Below, one piece after another: positions 56,411 to 64,000 of a stretch of DNA of 64,000 nt. The notes under the pieces are model-generated. The model was not told where the DNA came from. It did no database searches and saw only the letters and a list, made by a program, of their open reading frames with translations. The stretch is taken from positions 124,001 to 188,000 of the forward strand of contig CAWHVW010000007.1 of NCBI GenBank assembly GCA_963832965.1, read 5' to 3'. The DNA comes from CAWACP01 sp963832965 (GTDB lineage Bacteria > Acidobacteriota > Terriglobia > Bryobacterales > Bryobacteraceae). The translations under genes were made by a program, and so were the position numbers. Within the stretch, counting starts at the first letter, position 1. Each line of letters begins with the position of its first letter.

Positions 56411-58962
56411 TGCAGGATAGGCAGGGTGAGGTAATCGGCGGGCACGAAAAGACTGCCCTCGGTGACGCCCTTCGGCGCGATGCGCCGGAGTTCCTGAGCG
56501 AGCTGCTGCGCCGTGGTCTCGCCGACGAGCGTGCGCTGCCAGGCGCGCGTGACTCGCACAACTTCGTCCGTGCTCTCATGCACAAATTCCAGGCGAAAGT
56601 GGCGGATGCCCGCGCGCCGCCAGGCATCCAGATGCGCGCTGGCCTCCTGCGCCTCCGCGCCGAACACGGTGTTGCGGCAGCCCACATCGGCCATCACGGG
56701 GTGCGGCCGGCCGCTGGAATCCCGCAGGGCGACGCGGTGCTTTTCGCATGGCCGCCCACAATCGAGATAGCTGTGGCCGGTGGACAGGAAACGGAAGAAG
56801 ACGCAGTGCTCGGTGTGGAACACGGGGAGGTGCTGATACGCGATTGCTTCGAGGTTCTCCGCTCCCACGGCGCGCGCCAGATTGGCCACCTGGGCGGCGT
56901 TCAGATCGTGCGTGGGGGCGATGCGCGAGAGCCCCAGATGGAGCATGGTTTCCGCGGTGATGGAATTGGCCGCGTTCAGGCTGAAGTCTCCCGTGAGCCG
57001 GGCGTGCGGGCGATCGCGCAGAGTGTGCAGCAGGCCCGCGGAGCGCACCAGAATGGGGCATTCGAGCCGCAACAGGAAATCGACGATGCGTTCTTCGCCC
57101 GGCTTGAGGATGCGCGGGCTGGCCACGCGCACCGAAATGGCAGCGCCGCGGACGCGTTCGACCGAAGGCCGCAAACCGTAGAGGTCCAGATAATCGAGGG
57201 TGATGCTTGCCGGCGCCAGGGTGAGCGCGGCTTCCAGTTGTTCCGGCGTGCGGACGAGCAGGTGAAGGTCCGCTCCGTTACCGTCGCGGTTCGGTTGGTC
57301 TTCCTGGGAACGGAGGGACTGCAACGCCTGCAGGGGGTCGCCGAGGGTCATCGACGGGACGCTGCTTTGGAATTCCTGCAGGCGCTCGACGGCGTCGCGG
57401 CGCAACTGGTTCAGAATGGATGCCGGCGCGAAGGGTGAGCCGGTTATTTCAAGAGTCAGATCCGCCAGTTCGTATGGGGTGTTGCCGAGCCGGTCGAACT
57501 GGTCGCGCAGAACCTCCCTGGAAATTGCGCGATTCTGCGCTTTCTCCAGGACCTGGGCGGACTGCACGGTTATGCACAAATCCGGGCGGCGCGCGACGGA
57601 CCATTGGCAGACCAATGGGGCGCCCTCGATGGCGACGACATGAACGTTTAGCGGCTGTTTGCTGGCCGGCCGGGCGGCCTCGGTGAAGGGCCGGGCCAGC
57701 TTAGCGAGATCGGGATCGTGCGTGCGCCAGATGAAATCGCCCGGGCGAATGCGGGAGAAATCGATCTCGCCATTGCCGAAGCGCAGCTCGATTTTTCCTC
57801 CGGCCGCCGCCAGTTCGTACACGCGGCCGCCCTCTTCCGGCTCGCCGGGGCTGCGCCAATCGGCGGCATCGAAGACCAGGCCGTCGCCGGGTTTCAGCGG
57901 CGCGATTTGTTCGGCCGGACCTGGCTCCATGACCACGCCCGCCGCCAGCACTCGCTCGACGTGGCCCATCAAGACGCCGCGGTGGCGGGGCGCACGACCC
58001 CGCACCACGCGCTGATGGTCCGTTCCGGTGACGAAATATGGGCCAAGGCCGCGCGAGTACACCTGTTCGAGCTGCAGCGCCTCGGCGGGACTGAGCGCGG
58101 CCGGGCGGCCCGCCCACGCCTCATCCACGGCCTTGCGATAGGCTCGCGTGGTGAGAGCGACGTAATCGGCATCCTTGTAGCGGCCTTCGATCTTGAGAGC
58201 GGAGATGCCGATGCCGACGATTTCGGGGATCTGGTCGACGGTGCAGAGGTCTCCGGGCGAGAGCAGATAGCGGGCGTCGGCGAGAGGACGCGGTTCATGG
58301 TCCACGATCAGTTCGTAGGGCAGCCGGCAGGCCTGCGCGCACTGGCCGCGATTGGCGCTGCGGCCTCCCCACGCTTCCGAAGAGAAGCACTGGCCCGAAT
58401 ATGCGACGCAGAGCGCGCCATGGACGAAGATCTCGATTCCGCAGTCCGATTCGGCGCGGATGGCGCGGATCTCGGCGAGGGACAACTCGCGCGCGAGGGT
58501 GACGCGGCTGACGCCGAACTGGCGGGCCAGCTCGACTCCGGCCGCGCTGGTGACGCTCATCTGCGTGCTGGCATGCAGCTCGAGATCAGGGGCGATGCGG
58601 TGCGCCAGCCGGGCGATGCCGGGGTCCTGGATGATGAGCGCGTCCACGCCCGCTTCCGCGATGGCCGCGATGGCGCGGGCGGCTTCTTCGAGCTCATGCT
58701 CGAAGACCAGGGTGTTGAAGGTAAGGTAGCCACGCACGCCGCGGCGGTGCAGCGTGCGCATCACGTCGGCCAGTTCGGCGAGGGTGAAGCCCACTTTCGC
58801 GCGCGCGGAAAAATGATTCAAGCCGAAATACACCGCGTCCGCGCCCGCTTCGATGGCGGCGTGGAGCTGTGGCCAGTATCCGGCCGGGCTCATGATTTCG
58901 GGTTTGTTCGGCGAAACAGGGGTGGCGATGCTTTCAGGGTAGCGCGGTAGCGATGGCCGCAA
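56407..58962 (-). CDS. U32-family peptidase-like protein (RlhA/TrhP class)
   Basis: 851 aa from TTG 58962. The U32 barrel begins KPEIMSPAGYWPQLHAAIEAGADAVYFG and holds the family signature EIFVHGALCVAYSGQCFSS at about 177-195, with later Cys (GRSANRGQCAQAC) that may bind an iron-sulfur cluster. The long C-terminal part with a second barrel-like half matches the two-domain RlhA/TrhP (DUF3656) group, which hydroxylates rRNA or tRNA together with a prephenate-derived cofactor rather than acting as proteases. A family 1 repeat is present in frame near residue 560. Confidence 0.85.
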   Translation of the reverse strand: MRPSLPRYPESIATPVSPNKPEIMSPAGYWPQLHAAIEAGADAVYFGLNHFSARAKVGFTLAELADVMRTLHRRGVRGYLTFNTLVFEHELEEAARAIAAIAEAGVDALIIQDPGIARLAHRIAPDLELHASTQMSVTSAAGVELARQFGVSRVTLARELSLAEIRAIRAESDCGIEIFVHGALCVAYSGQCFSSEAWGGRSANRGQCAQACRLPYELIVDHEPRPLADARYLLSPGDLCTVDQIPEIVGIGISALKIEGRYKDADYVALTTRAYRKAVDEAWAGRPAALSPAEALQLEQVYSRGLGPYFVTGTDHQRVVRGRAPRHRGVLMGHVERVLAAGVVMEPGPAEQIAPLKPGDGLVFDAADWRSPGEPEEGGRVYELAAAGGKIELRFGNGEIDFSRIRPGDFIWRTHDPDLAKLARPFTEAARPASKQPLNVHVVAIEGAPLVCQWSVARRPDLCITVQSAQVLEKAQNRAISREVLRDQFDRLGNTPYELADLTLEITGSPFAPASILNQLRRDAVERLQEFQSSVPSMTLGDPLQALQSLRSQEDQPNRDGNGADLHLLVRTPEQLEAALTLAPASITLDYLDLYGLRPSVERVRGAAISVRVASPRILKPGEERIVDFLLRLECPILVRSAGLLHTLRDRPHARLTGDFSLNAANSITAETMLHLGLSRIAPTHDLNAAQVANLARAVGAENLEAIAYQHLPVFHTEHCVFFRFLSTGHSYLDCGRPCEKHRVALRDSSGRPHPVMADVGCRNTVFGAEAQEASAHLDAWRRAGIRHFRLEFVHESTDEVVRVTRAWQRTLVGETTAQQLAQELRRIAPKGVTEGSLFVPADYLTLPILQ
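57270..57294 (-). repeat. family 1 repeat inside the U32 coding region
   Basis: CCGCTCCGTTACCGTCGCGG followed by TTCGG on the plus strand, so it is inverted relative to most copies. In the U32 frame it encodes the segment QPNRDGNGAD without disrupting the reading frame. Confidence 0.85.
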
Positions 58963-58993
58963 CCGAGCAATCGGGCGTTTGGACGAAGACGAC

Positions 58994-59227
58994 TTAGCTT
59001 GCGCGGCCGAGCAACTGGAAATACCGGTCTCGCGAGATGCCCGCGGTCCGAAGGTTGTTCTTGATGATGAAGACGGGAACGGCGGCGTACATGGGAATCA
59101 CCACTGGCCGGATCACGCCGGGCCTGGTAAGCACCAAGTGGTCGCCCTCGACGCGTACGCAGAGAAAGCCTTCGGCCTCAAAAACGGCCGCCAGCCGCTT
59201 GTAAGAAACGGGGCTAAGTTTTGGCAT
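58994..59227 (-). CDS. HicA/YcfA-like toxin
   Basis: 77 aa. The dsRBD-like HicA fold is suggested by LSPVSYKRLAAVFEAEGFLCVRVEGDHLVLTRPG, with the catalytic His in GDHLVL, and by the C-terminal VFIIKNNLRTAGISRDRYFQLL, typical of HicA ends. HicA toxins are mRNA interferases. It overlaps the upstream HicB-like gene by 14 nt. This second hicBA-type pair is intact, unlike the one at 49602. Confidence 0.8.
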   Translation of the reverse strand: MPKLSPVSYKRLAAVFEAEGFLCVRVEGDHLVLTRPGVIRPVVIPMYAAVPVFIIKNNLRTAGISRDRYFQLLGRAS

Positions 59228-59495
59228 GCGTCAGCGGGAGCGGCAGGGACATGCGCTGGATGCTGACGAATTTCGGCGCGAGTTTCTGCTTGCTCCTGCT
59301 GTAGCCAGCCTCTTCGAGGATCTGCTCGAGCGTGCCCATTCCCGCTGCCTCTTCCAGAAACAGCCGCACGGCTTCCTTGAGGTTCTTCGTTGCGCTGGCG
59401 GCGCTGCCGCCGCAGGAGGAGACATCCAAATCCAGCGCGTGCGCCACGTAGGTTCGTCCCTCTTTGAACACCCGGGTTGTGAATTGAATCTCCAT
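59214..59495 (-). CDS. HicB-like antitoxin
   Basis: 93 aa from ATG 59495; the open frame upstream to 60782 only mirrors the subtilase gene. The N-terminal MEIQFTTRVFKEGRTYVAHALDLDVSSCGGSAA is the HicB core, followed by the helix ATKNLKEAVRLFLEEAAGMG and a basic tail (YSRSKQKLAPKF). It is the first gene of the pair, so antitoxin precedes toxin, as at 49602. Confidence 0.8.
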   Translation of the reverse strand: MEIQFTTRVFKEGRTYVAHALDLDVSSCGGSAASATKNLKEAVRLFLEEAAGMGTLEQILEEAGYSRSKQKLAPKFVSIQRMSLPLPLTHAKT

Positions 59496-59666
59496 CTTTC
59501 GTGATGCACTGGAAGGATAGCATCTCCGGACTGGGCGGTGAAAGGGCGTAGCCGGCAGGCTTCCAACCGCTGCCGGCGATGGCGCGAAATGATTCCTCTT
59601 ACCTCTCCCGTCCTCGCCGATCTGTCTTAACGAAAGCCGCCGTCGGCACATCGGGAGATTTTCCGC

Positions 59667-61550
59667 ATGAATTCCGTGGTTTTTCGTTGTAGTGTTTCCT
59701 GCGCCATCCTGCTGGCCATTCCGCTGGGCGCGCAGGAGACTGAGATGATCGGTGGGCATCCGGCGGTAGCCCGTGAGGTCCTGGTGAAGTTTCGCGCGGG
59801 TGCGCGGGCAACGCTGCGGATGGACCTCGCCGCCGAGCACGGCATCGGTCAGATGCGGGAACTGGGCGTCGGGGGGGTGGTGGCGATGCGCTCCGGGAGC
59901 GAATCTGCCGCGCGCCTGATCGAGGAACTCTCCAGCGAGCCCGACGTTCTGTACGCCGAGCCGAACTACATGGTGAAAGCACTGGACACGCCCGATGATC
60001 CGCTTTTCCCGGAGCAATGGGACCTGCCGAACATCGACGCGGCGCCGGCGTGGGACATCACCACCGGTTCGCGCGCGAACGTGGTGGGGGTGGTGGACAC
60101 CGGTATCGACTACACGCACCCTGACCTGAAAGCCAATGTGTGGTCGGCGCCGGCCGCGTTCACCATTACCTTCGCGCCGGGAGACTCCATTACCTGTCCG
60201 GCCGGGAGCCACGGTTATGACGCCATTCTGAATGTCTGCGATCCGATGGACCAGAACGACCACGGCACGCACGTCTCCGGAACCATCGGCGCATCCGGGA
60301 ACAACGGCGTGGGAATCGCCGGGATCAACTGGACGGGCAGCATTCTGGGTCTTCGCTTTCTGGACGCGAGCGGCTCGGGCAGCGTTGCCGACGCCGTGCG
60401 GGCCATCGACTTCGCCATCCTGCTGAAGGCGGCGCTGCCGGGCGCGGCGAACATACGCGTGCTCTCCAACAGCTGGGGCGGGTCCGGCTACTCGCAGACG
60501 CTGCTGGCGGCGATCGACGCGGCAAACAGCGCGGGGATTTTGTTCGTCGCCGCGGCCGGGAATGAGGGCGTCAGTCTGGATTCGTCGCCCACGTATCCGG
60601 CGTCCTATAACGCCCCGAACGAGATTGCGGTGGCGGCCACGGATGACACGGACGCGCTGGCATCGTGGTCGAACTACAGCGCGGATCTGGTGCAACTGGG
60701 TGCGCCCGGCGTGAATATTACGTCCACGGTGATCGGCGGCGGATACCAGTCGTGGAGCGGAACATCGATGGCTACGCCGCACGTTTCGGGCGCGGCCGCG
60801 CTGGTGCTGTCGGTTTGTGCGCTACCGACGAGCGCGCTGAAGGCGGCGCTGCTCGACAACGTGGATCCGATTCCCGCGCTGGCGTCGAAGACCACCGCCG
60901 GCGGACGCCTGAATGTGTATCGCGCGGTCCATTCCTGCGCCGGGCAACCGGCGACGCCTGGCTTCACGCTGGGGGCGGCTCCGGCATTGTTGATCTTGAA
61001 GCAGGGCGCTACGGGGATGTTCATGATCGGCGTGACCGCTTCCGGGGGATTTGAGGGCAATGTGACGTTGTCCCTGGCCAGCCTCCCGGCTGGCGTGAGC
61101 GCCACGTTCGCTCCGCCGGTGGTCGCAGCTGGAGGGACCTCGATGCTTCAGCTCACCGCTTCCGCCACCGCTTCCGCCGTGACAGTTCCCCTGACCATCC
61201 GAGGCGTCAGCGGGAGCCTGAGCAGCAGCGCATCGCTTAGCCTGACCATTACGGCCGTCGCGGGCTTCACGCTTGCGGTGACGCCGCCGTCGCAGAGCGT
61301 GTCGACAGGAGGCAGCGCGGCGTACACGATATCCGTTGCCGGGGTGGGCGGCTTCGCGGGCGTGGTGATGATCCAGGCGGCGGGAGCGCCGGCCAACACC
61401 ACCACGATATTCACTTCCGCGGGAGCGGGCGCTCTGAAGATGACCGTCTACACCAGCAGCCGAACCGTGAGCGGGTCTTACCCGATCACCATTAGCGCCA
61501 CGTCCGGGAGCCTGAAGCAAACGGCCACCGTCAGCTTGAAAGTGAACTGA
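59667..61550 (+). CDS. secreted S8 subtilisin-like serine protease
   Basis: 627 aa with GGGAGA upstream. Signal peptide, then an I9-like propeptide (VLVKFRAGARATLRMDLAAEHG, DVLYAEPNYMV). The catalytic domain has Asp in VVDTGIDYTHPDL, His in NDHGTHVSGT, the oxyanion Asn in SNSWGG and Ser in SGTSMATPHVSGAAA. After about residue 430 two or three Ig-like beta domains (FTLGAAPALLILKQGATG, FTLAVTPPSQSVSTGGSA) form a C-terminal tail that may guide surface attachment or secretion. The stop codon is the first base triplet of a 15-bp tandem repeat. Confidence 0.92.
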   Translation: MNSVVFRCSVSCAILLAIPLGAQETEMIGGHPAVAREVLVKFRAGARATLRMDLAAEHGIGQMRELGVGGVVAMRSGSESAARLIEELSSEPDVLYAEPNYMVKALDTPDDPLFPEQWDLPNIDAAPAWDITTGSRANVVGVVDTGIDYTHPDLKANVWSAPAAFTITFAPGDSITCPAGSHGYDAILNVCDPMDQNDHGTHVSGTIGASGNNGVGIAGINWTGSILGLRFLDASGSGSVADAVRAIDFAILLKAALPGAANIRVLSNSWGGSGYSQTLLAAIDAANSAGILFVAAAGNEGVSLDSSPTYPASYNAPNEIAVAATDDTDALASWSNYSADLVQLGAPGVNITSTVIGGGYQSWSGTSMATPHVSGAAALVLSVCALPTSALKAALLDNVDPIPALASKTTAGGRLNVYRAVHSCAGQPATPGFTLGAAPALLILKQGATGMFMIGVTASGGFEGNVTLSLASLPAGVSATFAPPVVAAGGTSMLQLTASATASAVTVPLTIRGVSGSLSSSASLSLTITAVAGFTLAVTPPSQSVSTGGSAAYTISVAGVGGFAGVVMIQAAGAPANTTTIFTSAGAGALKMTVYTSSRTVSGSYPITISATSGSLKQTATVSLKVN

Positions 61551-61617
61551 TTACTGGACCTCTGATTACTGGACCTCTGATTACTGGACCTCTGATTACT
61601 GGACCTCTGATTACTGC
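61548..61617. repeat. 15-bp tandem repeat between two convergent stop codons
   Basis: TGATTACTGGACCTC is repeated four times from 61548 with a fifth partial unit at 61608. The first TGA ends the subtilase gene; the last unit holds the TAA (minus strand, 61611-61613) of the VWFA gene. The unit resembles the end of the VWFA gene itself, so it probably arose by slippage. Confidence 0.9.
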
Positions 61618-64000
61618 ACGACGTCCAGGTCCATCCAGCGCACCACCGAATCCCGTCCGGCCGAGTCTCTGGCCTGCACCAACAAGCGGTAGCCGCCCGG
61701 AGCGAGTTTGTCGACCGGCACTTTGACGCCCACCGGGATGATGGGATTTCCTGGCTGCGTGGTGTTGGCCACGTTGAGCAGCCCGGTGTCCTGAGCCAGC
61801 ACTCCCGTGGTCCGGTCGAGCACCTTGAGCTGGACCCCAACCTGTGGGGGATGCTCACCGAGGAGCAGAGGCTCATACACCTCCACGTAAAGAACGCCGT
61901 TCTCGGTCTTCTTCACGCGGTTCACTCCCGAGGGAACGATCTCCATTCCCTGGACAACCAGCGGCGTGCGCCCTTCGAGAAGTTCCGTGTCGAGCCCGGT
62001 GTTGTCGGCCGCCACGCGATGGTAATCCTTGCTGAAGGCGACCCCGCTGAGACTGAAGTGCTTGCCGTCCCAGGGGTCCACGACGAGCATCGTCTCCACC
62101 TTGCCGAAGTTGTGCCCCGAATTGAAAACCACTTTGAGAGTGTATTTGCCGGGCGCGATGTCGAACTGATTCTCGTAGTGCAAGGGCTGTTCCTTGAAGG
62201 CGTCCAGCTCCTTTTTATCCTTGAAGTCCAGCTTCACGGTGTCGCTGAAGCGCGCCGCCGCGGTGCCGTCGGGCTTATAGGCGATTCCGAGGATATTCAC
62301 CTCGCCATGGAGTTTGCCTTTGTCTTTGTCGGTGGTGAGCTGGTCAGACGGCAGTTCCATGGCGACATTGACCCGGGCGGTGTTGGCCGAGGTATAGAAA
62401 TACGGATCCGCAATGGAGCCGGTGAACGCGCCCGAAGAAGCGGCGGGAGACGCGGCGGCCGCGTGGGCTTCCATTTCCTTTTCGACCGGATCGCCGGCCA
62501 ACTGATCCTGCGAAGGAACGTTGCAGTATCCGCTGCGCGCGCGCACGAGGGTTCCGCCGCGTTGCACCTTCACCTTGATGGTGTGGCAGCTTCCCTCCTT
62601 CGATTCGGCCGGCGTGTAGCCGAGCAGATAATACTGGTCCTGTTCGCGGGCGATTTTTTCGAGGCCGCCCAGCAGATCGTTGGTGTTAGTGATCACGAAT
62701 CCGCCGGTGCCGTTGGCCAGCATGTACATGACCTGCTGGTTGTCGGTGGAACTGGGCGGGAACTGCGGAATGAGGGCTCGCGACTGGTTCAGAGGATTGT
62801 TGATGTTCGAATTGTAGCCATTGCCGTAGCCGGTGCTGGTACCGCCGCCACTGCGCCCACCAGTGCCTGTTCCTGTTCCGGCGCCGCCGCGTCCCGTGCC
62901 GGTTCCGGTGCCGCCTCCGCCGGAGCGGCCACCACCGGGCGCTCCCCCACCGCCGGGCGCGCCTCCTCCTCCGCCGCGGGAACCACCACCTCCGCTGGAT
63001 CCTCCACCGCTGCTACCACCACCACCCGCGCCTCCTCCTCCGCTGCGCTGCGCCGGAGAGGGCGCCGCAGAAGACGATCCGCCCAGCGCGAGCATGCGCA
63101 CGTAAGGCCAAACCGTTACACCCCCGGTGGTGACCAGGCTGGCGGAAATGAACGACACGGACGGGAAGGCGCCGGGAGATTCGACGAGCGAGCCGCGCGG
63201 GCCCATGGTAGATCCGGGACCCATGGAGCCGGGGATGGTCGAGCCTGGGCCCATGGTGCCCGGTATGGTTACGTCGCCGCCACCGGCAACCAGGCCGCGG
63301 ACGTCGATAGGATAGACCGCCACGTTCGCCTTGTTGCATTCGTTGATGGCAGCGGTCACTTCAGACATCTGGTCGTCGCGAATCTTGTAGCCGGACGTGA
63401 GCAGGATGAGGGTCTTGCGGCCGGGCACAACGGCCAGGCTCTTTGCGAGGCTGCGCAGCGCCAGCAGACTGGTGCGCACTCCAAAATCCGCCGCTCCGCC
63501 TCCCAGGGTGGGCATGCCAACGGTGGCGACTTCCACGGTGCTGTCGTCGACCGGCGAAACAGTGGACATCCTGAGCGCGCCGACAACGCGCTCCAGCCGT
63601 TCCTTGTCAGTGGTGAAATTCTGGGCTATCTGCAGCGTTCCGCCGAAATTGGCGATAGCCATGGCATAATTCTGGCCGGCGTGCGCCTCAATGAACTTCG
63701 CCGCGGCCTGACGCGCGCGTATTTGCTCGTCCGCGGCCATGGTGGAGTTGTCGAAGAACAGGATCAGGTAGTGCTTCTGCCCCTTCATGGGCGAGGCGTC
63801 TCCCTGTTCGTACGAGAAGCTGGTGATGGTCTGTTCCTTATTGTCTTCCCAGACGCGAAATTCCTTCTGGGTGAGGTCGGAGATGTAAGCGCCCTTCTTG
63901 TCGGTGACCACCGAATCCACCAGCACCACCCGGGTCTCCGCCTTGATCACCGGCATGGAGCCGGACGTCGATGGCTGGCCCGCAGCCGCCGGCGGCGCCT
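61611..64000 (-). CDS. VWFA-related acidobacterial domain protein, 5' end beyond window
   Basis: At least 796 codons; the frame is open to the window edge, and upstream of the ATG at 63956 it still encodes a Pro/Ala-rich stretch (PSTSGS before MPVIKAETRVVLV), so the true start with its signal peptide is outside. The TIGR03436 pattern is VLVDSVVTDKKGAYISDLTQKEFRVWED, LFFDNSTMAADEQI and KTLILLTSGYKIRDDQ. Then comes an extreme Gly-rich segment (about 62820-63060) before the YMLANGTGGFVITNTNDLLGG and DQYYLLGYTP blocks and a beta-rich C-terminus ending VVQ. It is exported and its function is unknown. Confidence 0.92.
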   Translation of the reverse strand, partial: APPAAAGQPSTSGSMPVIKAETRVVLVDSVVTDKKGAYISDLTQKEFRVWEDNKEQTITSFSYEQGDASPMKGQKHYLILFFDNSTMAADEQIRARQAAAKFIEAHAGQNYAMAIANFGGTLQIAQNFTTDKERLERVVGALRMSTVSPVDDSTVEVATVGMPTLGGGAADFGVRTSLLALRSLAKSLAVVPGRKTLILLTSGYKIRDDQMSEVTAAINECNKANVAVYPIDVRGLVAGGGDVTIPGTMGPGSTIPGSMGPGSTMGPRGSLVESPGAFPSVSFISASLVTTGGVTVWPYVRMLALGGSSSAAPSPAQRSGGGGAGGGGSSGGGSSGGGGSRGGGGGAPGGGGAPGGGRSGGGGTGTGTGRGGAGTGTGTGGRSGGGTSTGYGNGYNSNINNPLNQSRALIPQFPPSSTDNQQVMYMLANGTGGFVITNTNDLLGGLEKIAREQDQYYLLGYTPAESKEGSCHTIKVKVQRGGTLVRARSGYCNVPSQDQLAGDPVEKEMEAHAAAASPAASSGAFTGSIADPYFYTSANTARVNVAMELPSDQLTTDKDKGKLHGEVNILGIAYKPDGTAAARFSDTVKLDFKDKKELDAFKEQPLHYENQFDIAPGKYTLKVVFNSGHNFGKVETMLVVDPWDGKHFSLSGVAFSKDYHRVAADNTGLDTELLEGRTPLVVQGMEIVPSGVNRVKKTENGVLYVEVYEPLLLGEHPPQVGVQLKVLDRTTGVLAQDTGLLNVANTTQPGNPIIPVGVKVPVDKLAPGGYRLLVQARDSAGRDSVVRWMDLDVVQ

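Overview
The window is a GC-rich, gene-dense chromosomal segment from a member of the Acidobacteriota, most likely the Bryobacterales/Solibacteraceae group. The evidence is two large orphan MacB/FtsX permeases of the ADOP type (Acidobacterial duplicated orphan permease; 11374-13893, 18306-20738), two VWFA-related acidobacterial exported proteins (24898-26886 and 61611-64000), a membrane Ser/Thr kinase with a TolB/PD40 propeller (6723-9395), secreted carboxypeptidase-regulatory-like proteins, and LpxA/LpxD, which mark a diderm envelope. This placement is inferred from protein families, not from a marker gene. No rRNA, tRNA or CRISPR array was seen.

Layout. 1-4185: an exported protein running off the edge, an M50 protease, the PiT/DUF47 phosphate uptake pair and a MoxR ATPase. 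4186-9395: a disturbed locus where a 368-bp segment is directly repeated around an APH-fold gene, leaving a kinase stub on the left and the intact kinase on the right. 9504-11093: MarR regulator divergent from two cupin genes with palindromic operators between. 11374-20738: two ADOP permeases, a DinB-like protein, a GH44 glycosidase and a frameshifted Doc-like remnant. 21086-21858: GNAT/DUF1778 toxin-antitoxin pair. 22204-27636: YchF-like GTPase, methyltransferase, VWFA protein, small protein plus HNH nuclease. 27703-33028: lnt, frameshifted lipA, SPOR protein, slipin and NfeD. 33125-35183: an octaheme cytochrome c overlapping a polytopic membrane protein. 35167-46942: M24 peptidase, SSS symporter, Wzt-like ABC ATPase, PhoB-like regulator, EAL/HDOD protein, nadD, a small sugar/polysaccharide group, lpxA/lpxD and a HisKA-only protein. 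47090-59495: secreted protein, msrA, a frameshifted hicBA, orphan higA, MlaF-like ATPase, mobA, lytic transglycosylase, amidase, diguanylate cyclase, amidotransferase, Nudix, U32 peptidase, second hicBA-like pair. 59667-64000: secreted subtilase and the second VWFA protein.

Two families of short palindromic repeats recur across the window. Family 1 has the core GTTACCG-AACCGCGA-CGGTAAC followed by GGAGCGG. It sits mostly at gene 3' ends, supplies the stop codons of two genes and lies in frame inside a third. Family 2 is built on TGGGGCAG/CTGCCCCA arms and related hairpins.

Four genes (lipA, hicA, the lytic transglycosylase tail, the Doc-like remnant) each appear to lack one base, mostly in short homopolymers, so sequencing or assembly error must be considered before calling them pseudogenes. 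The best candidates for an undescribed system are the octaheme cytochrome/membrane protein pair and the repeat-flanked APH-like pseudoenzyme insertion.
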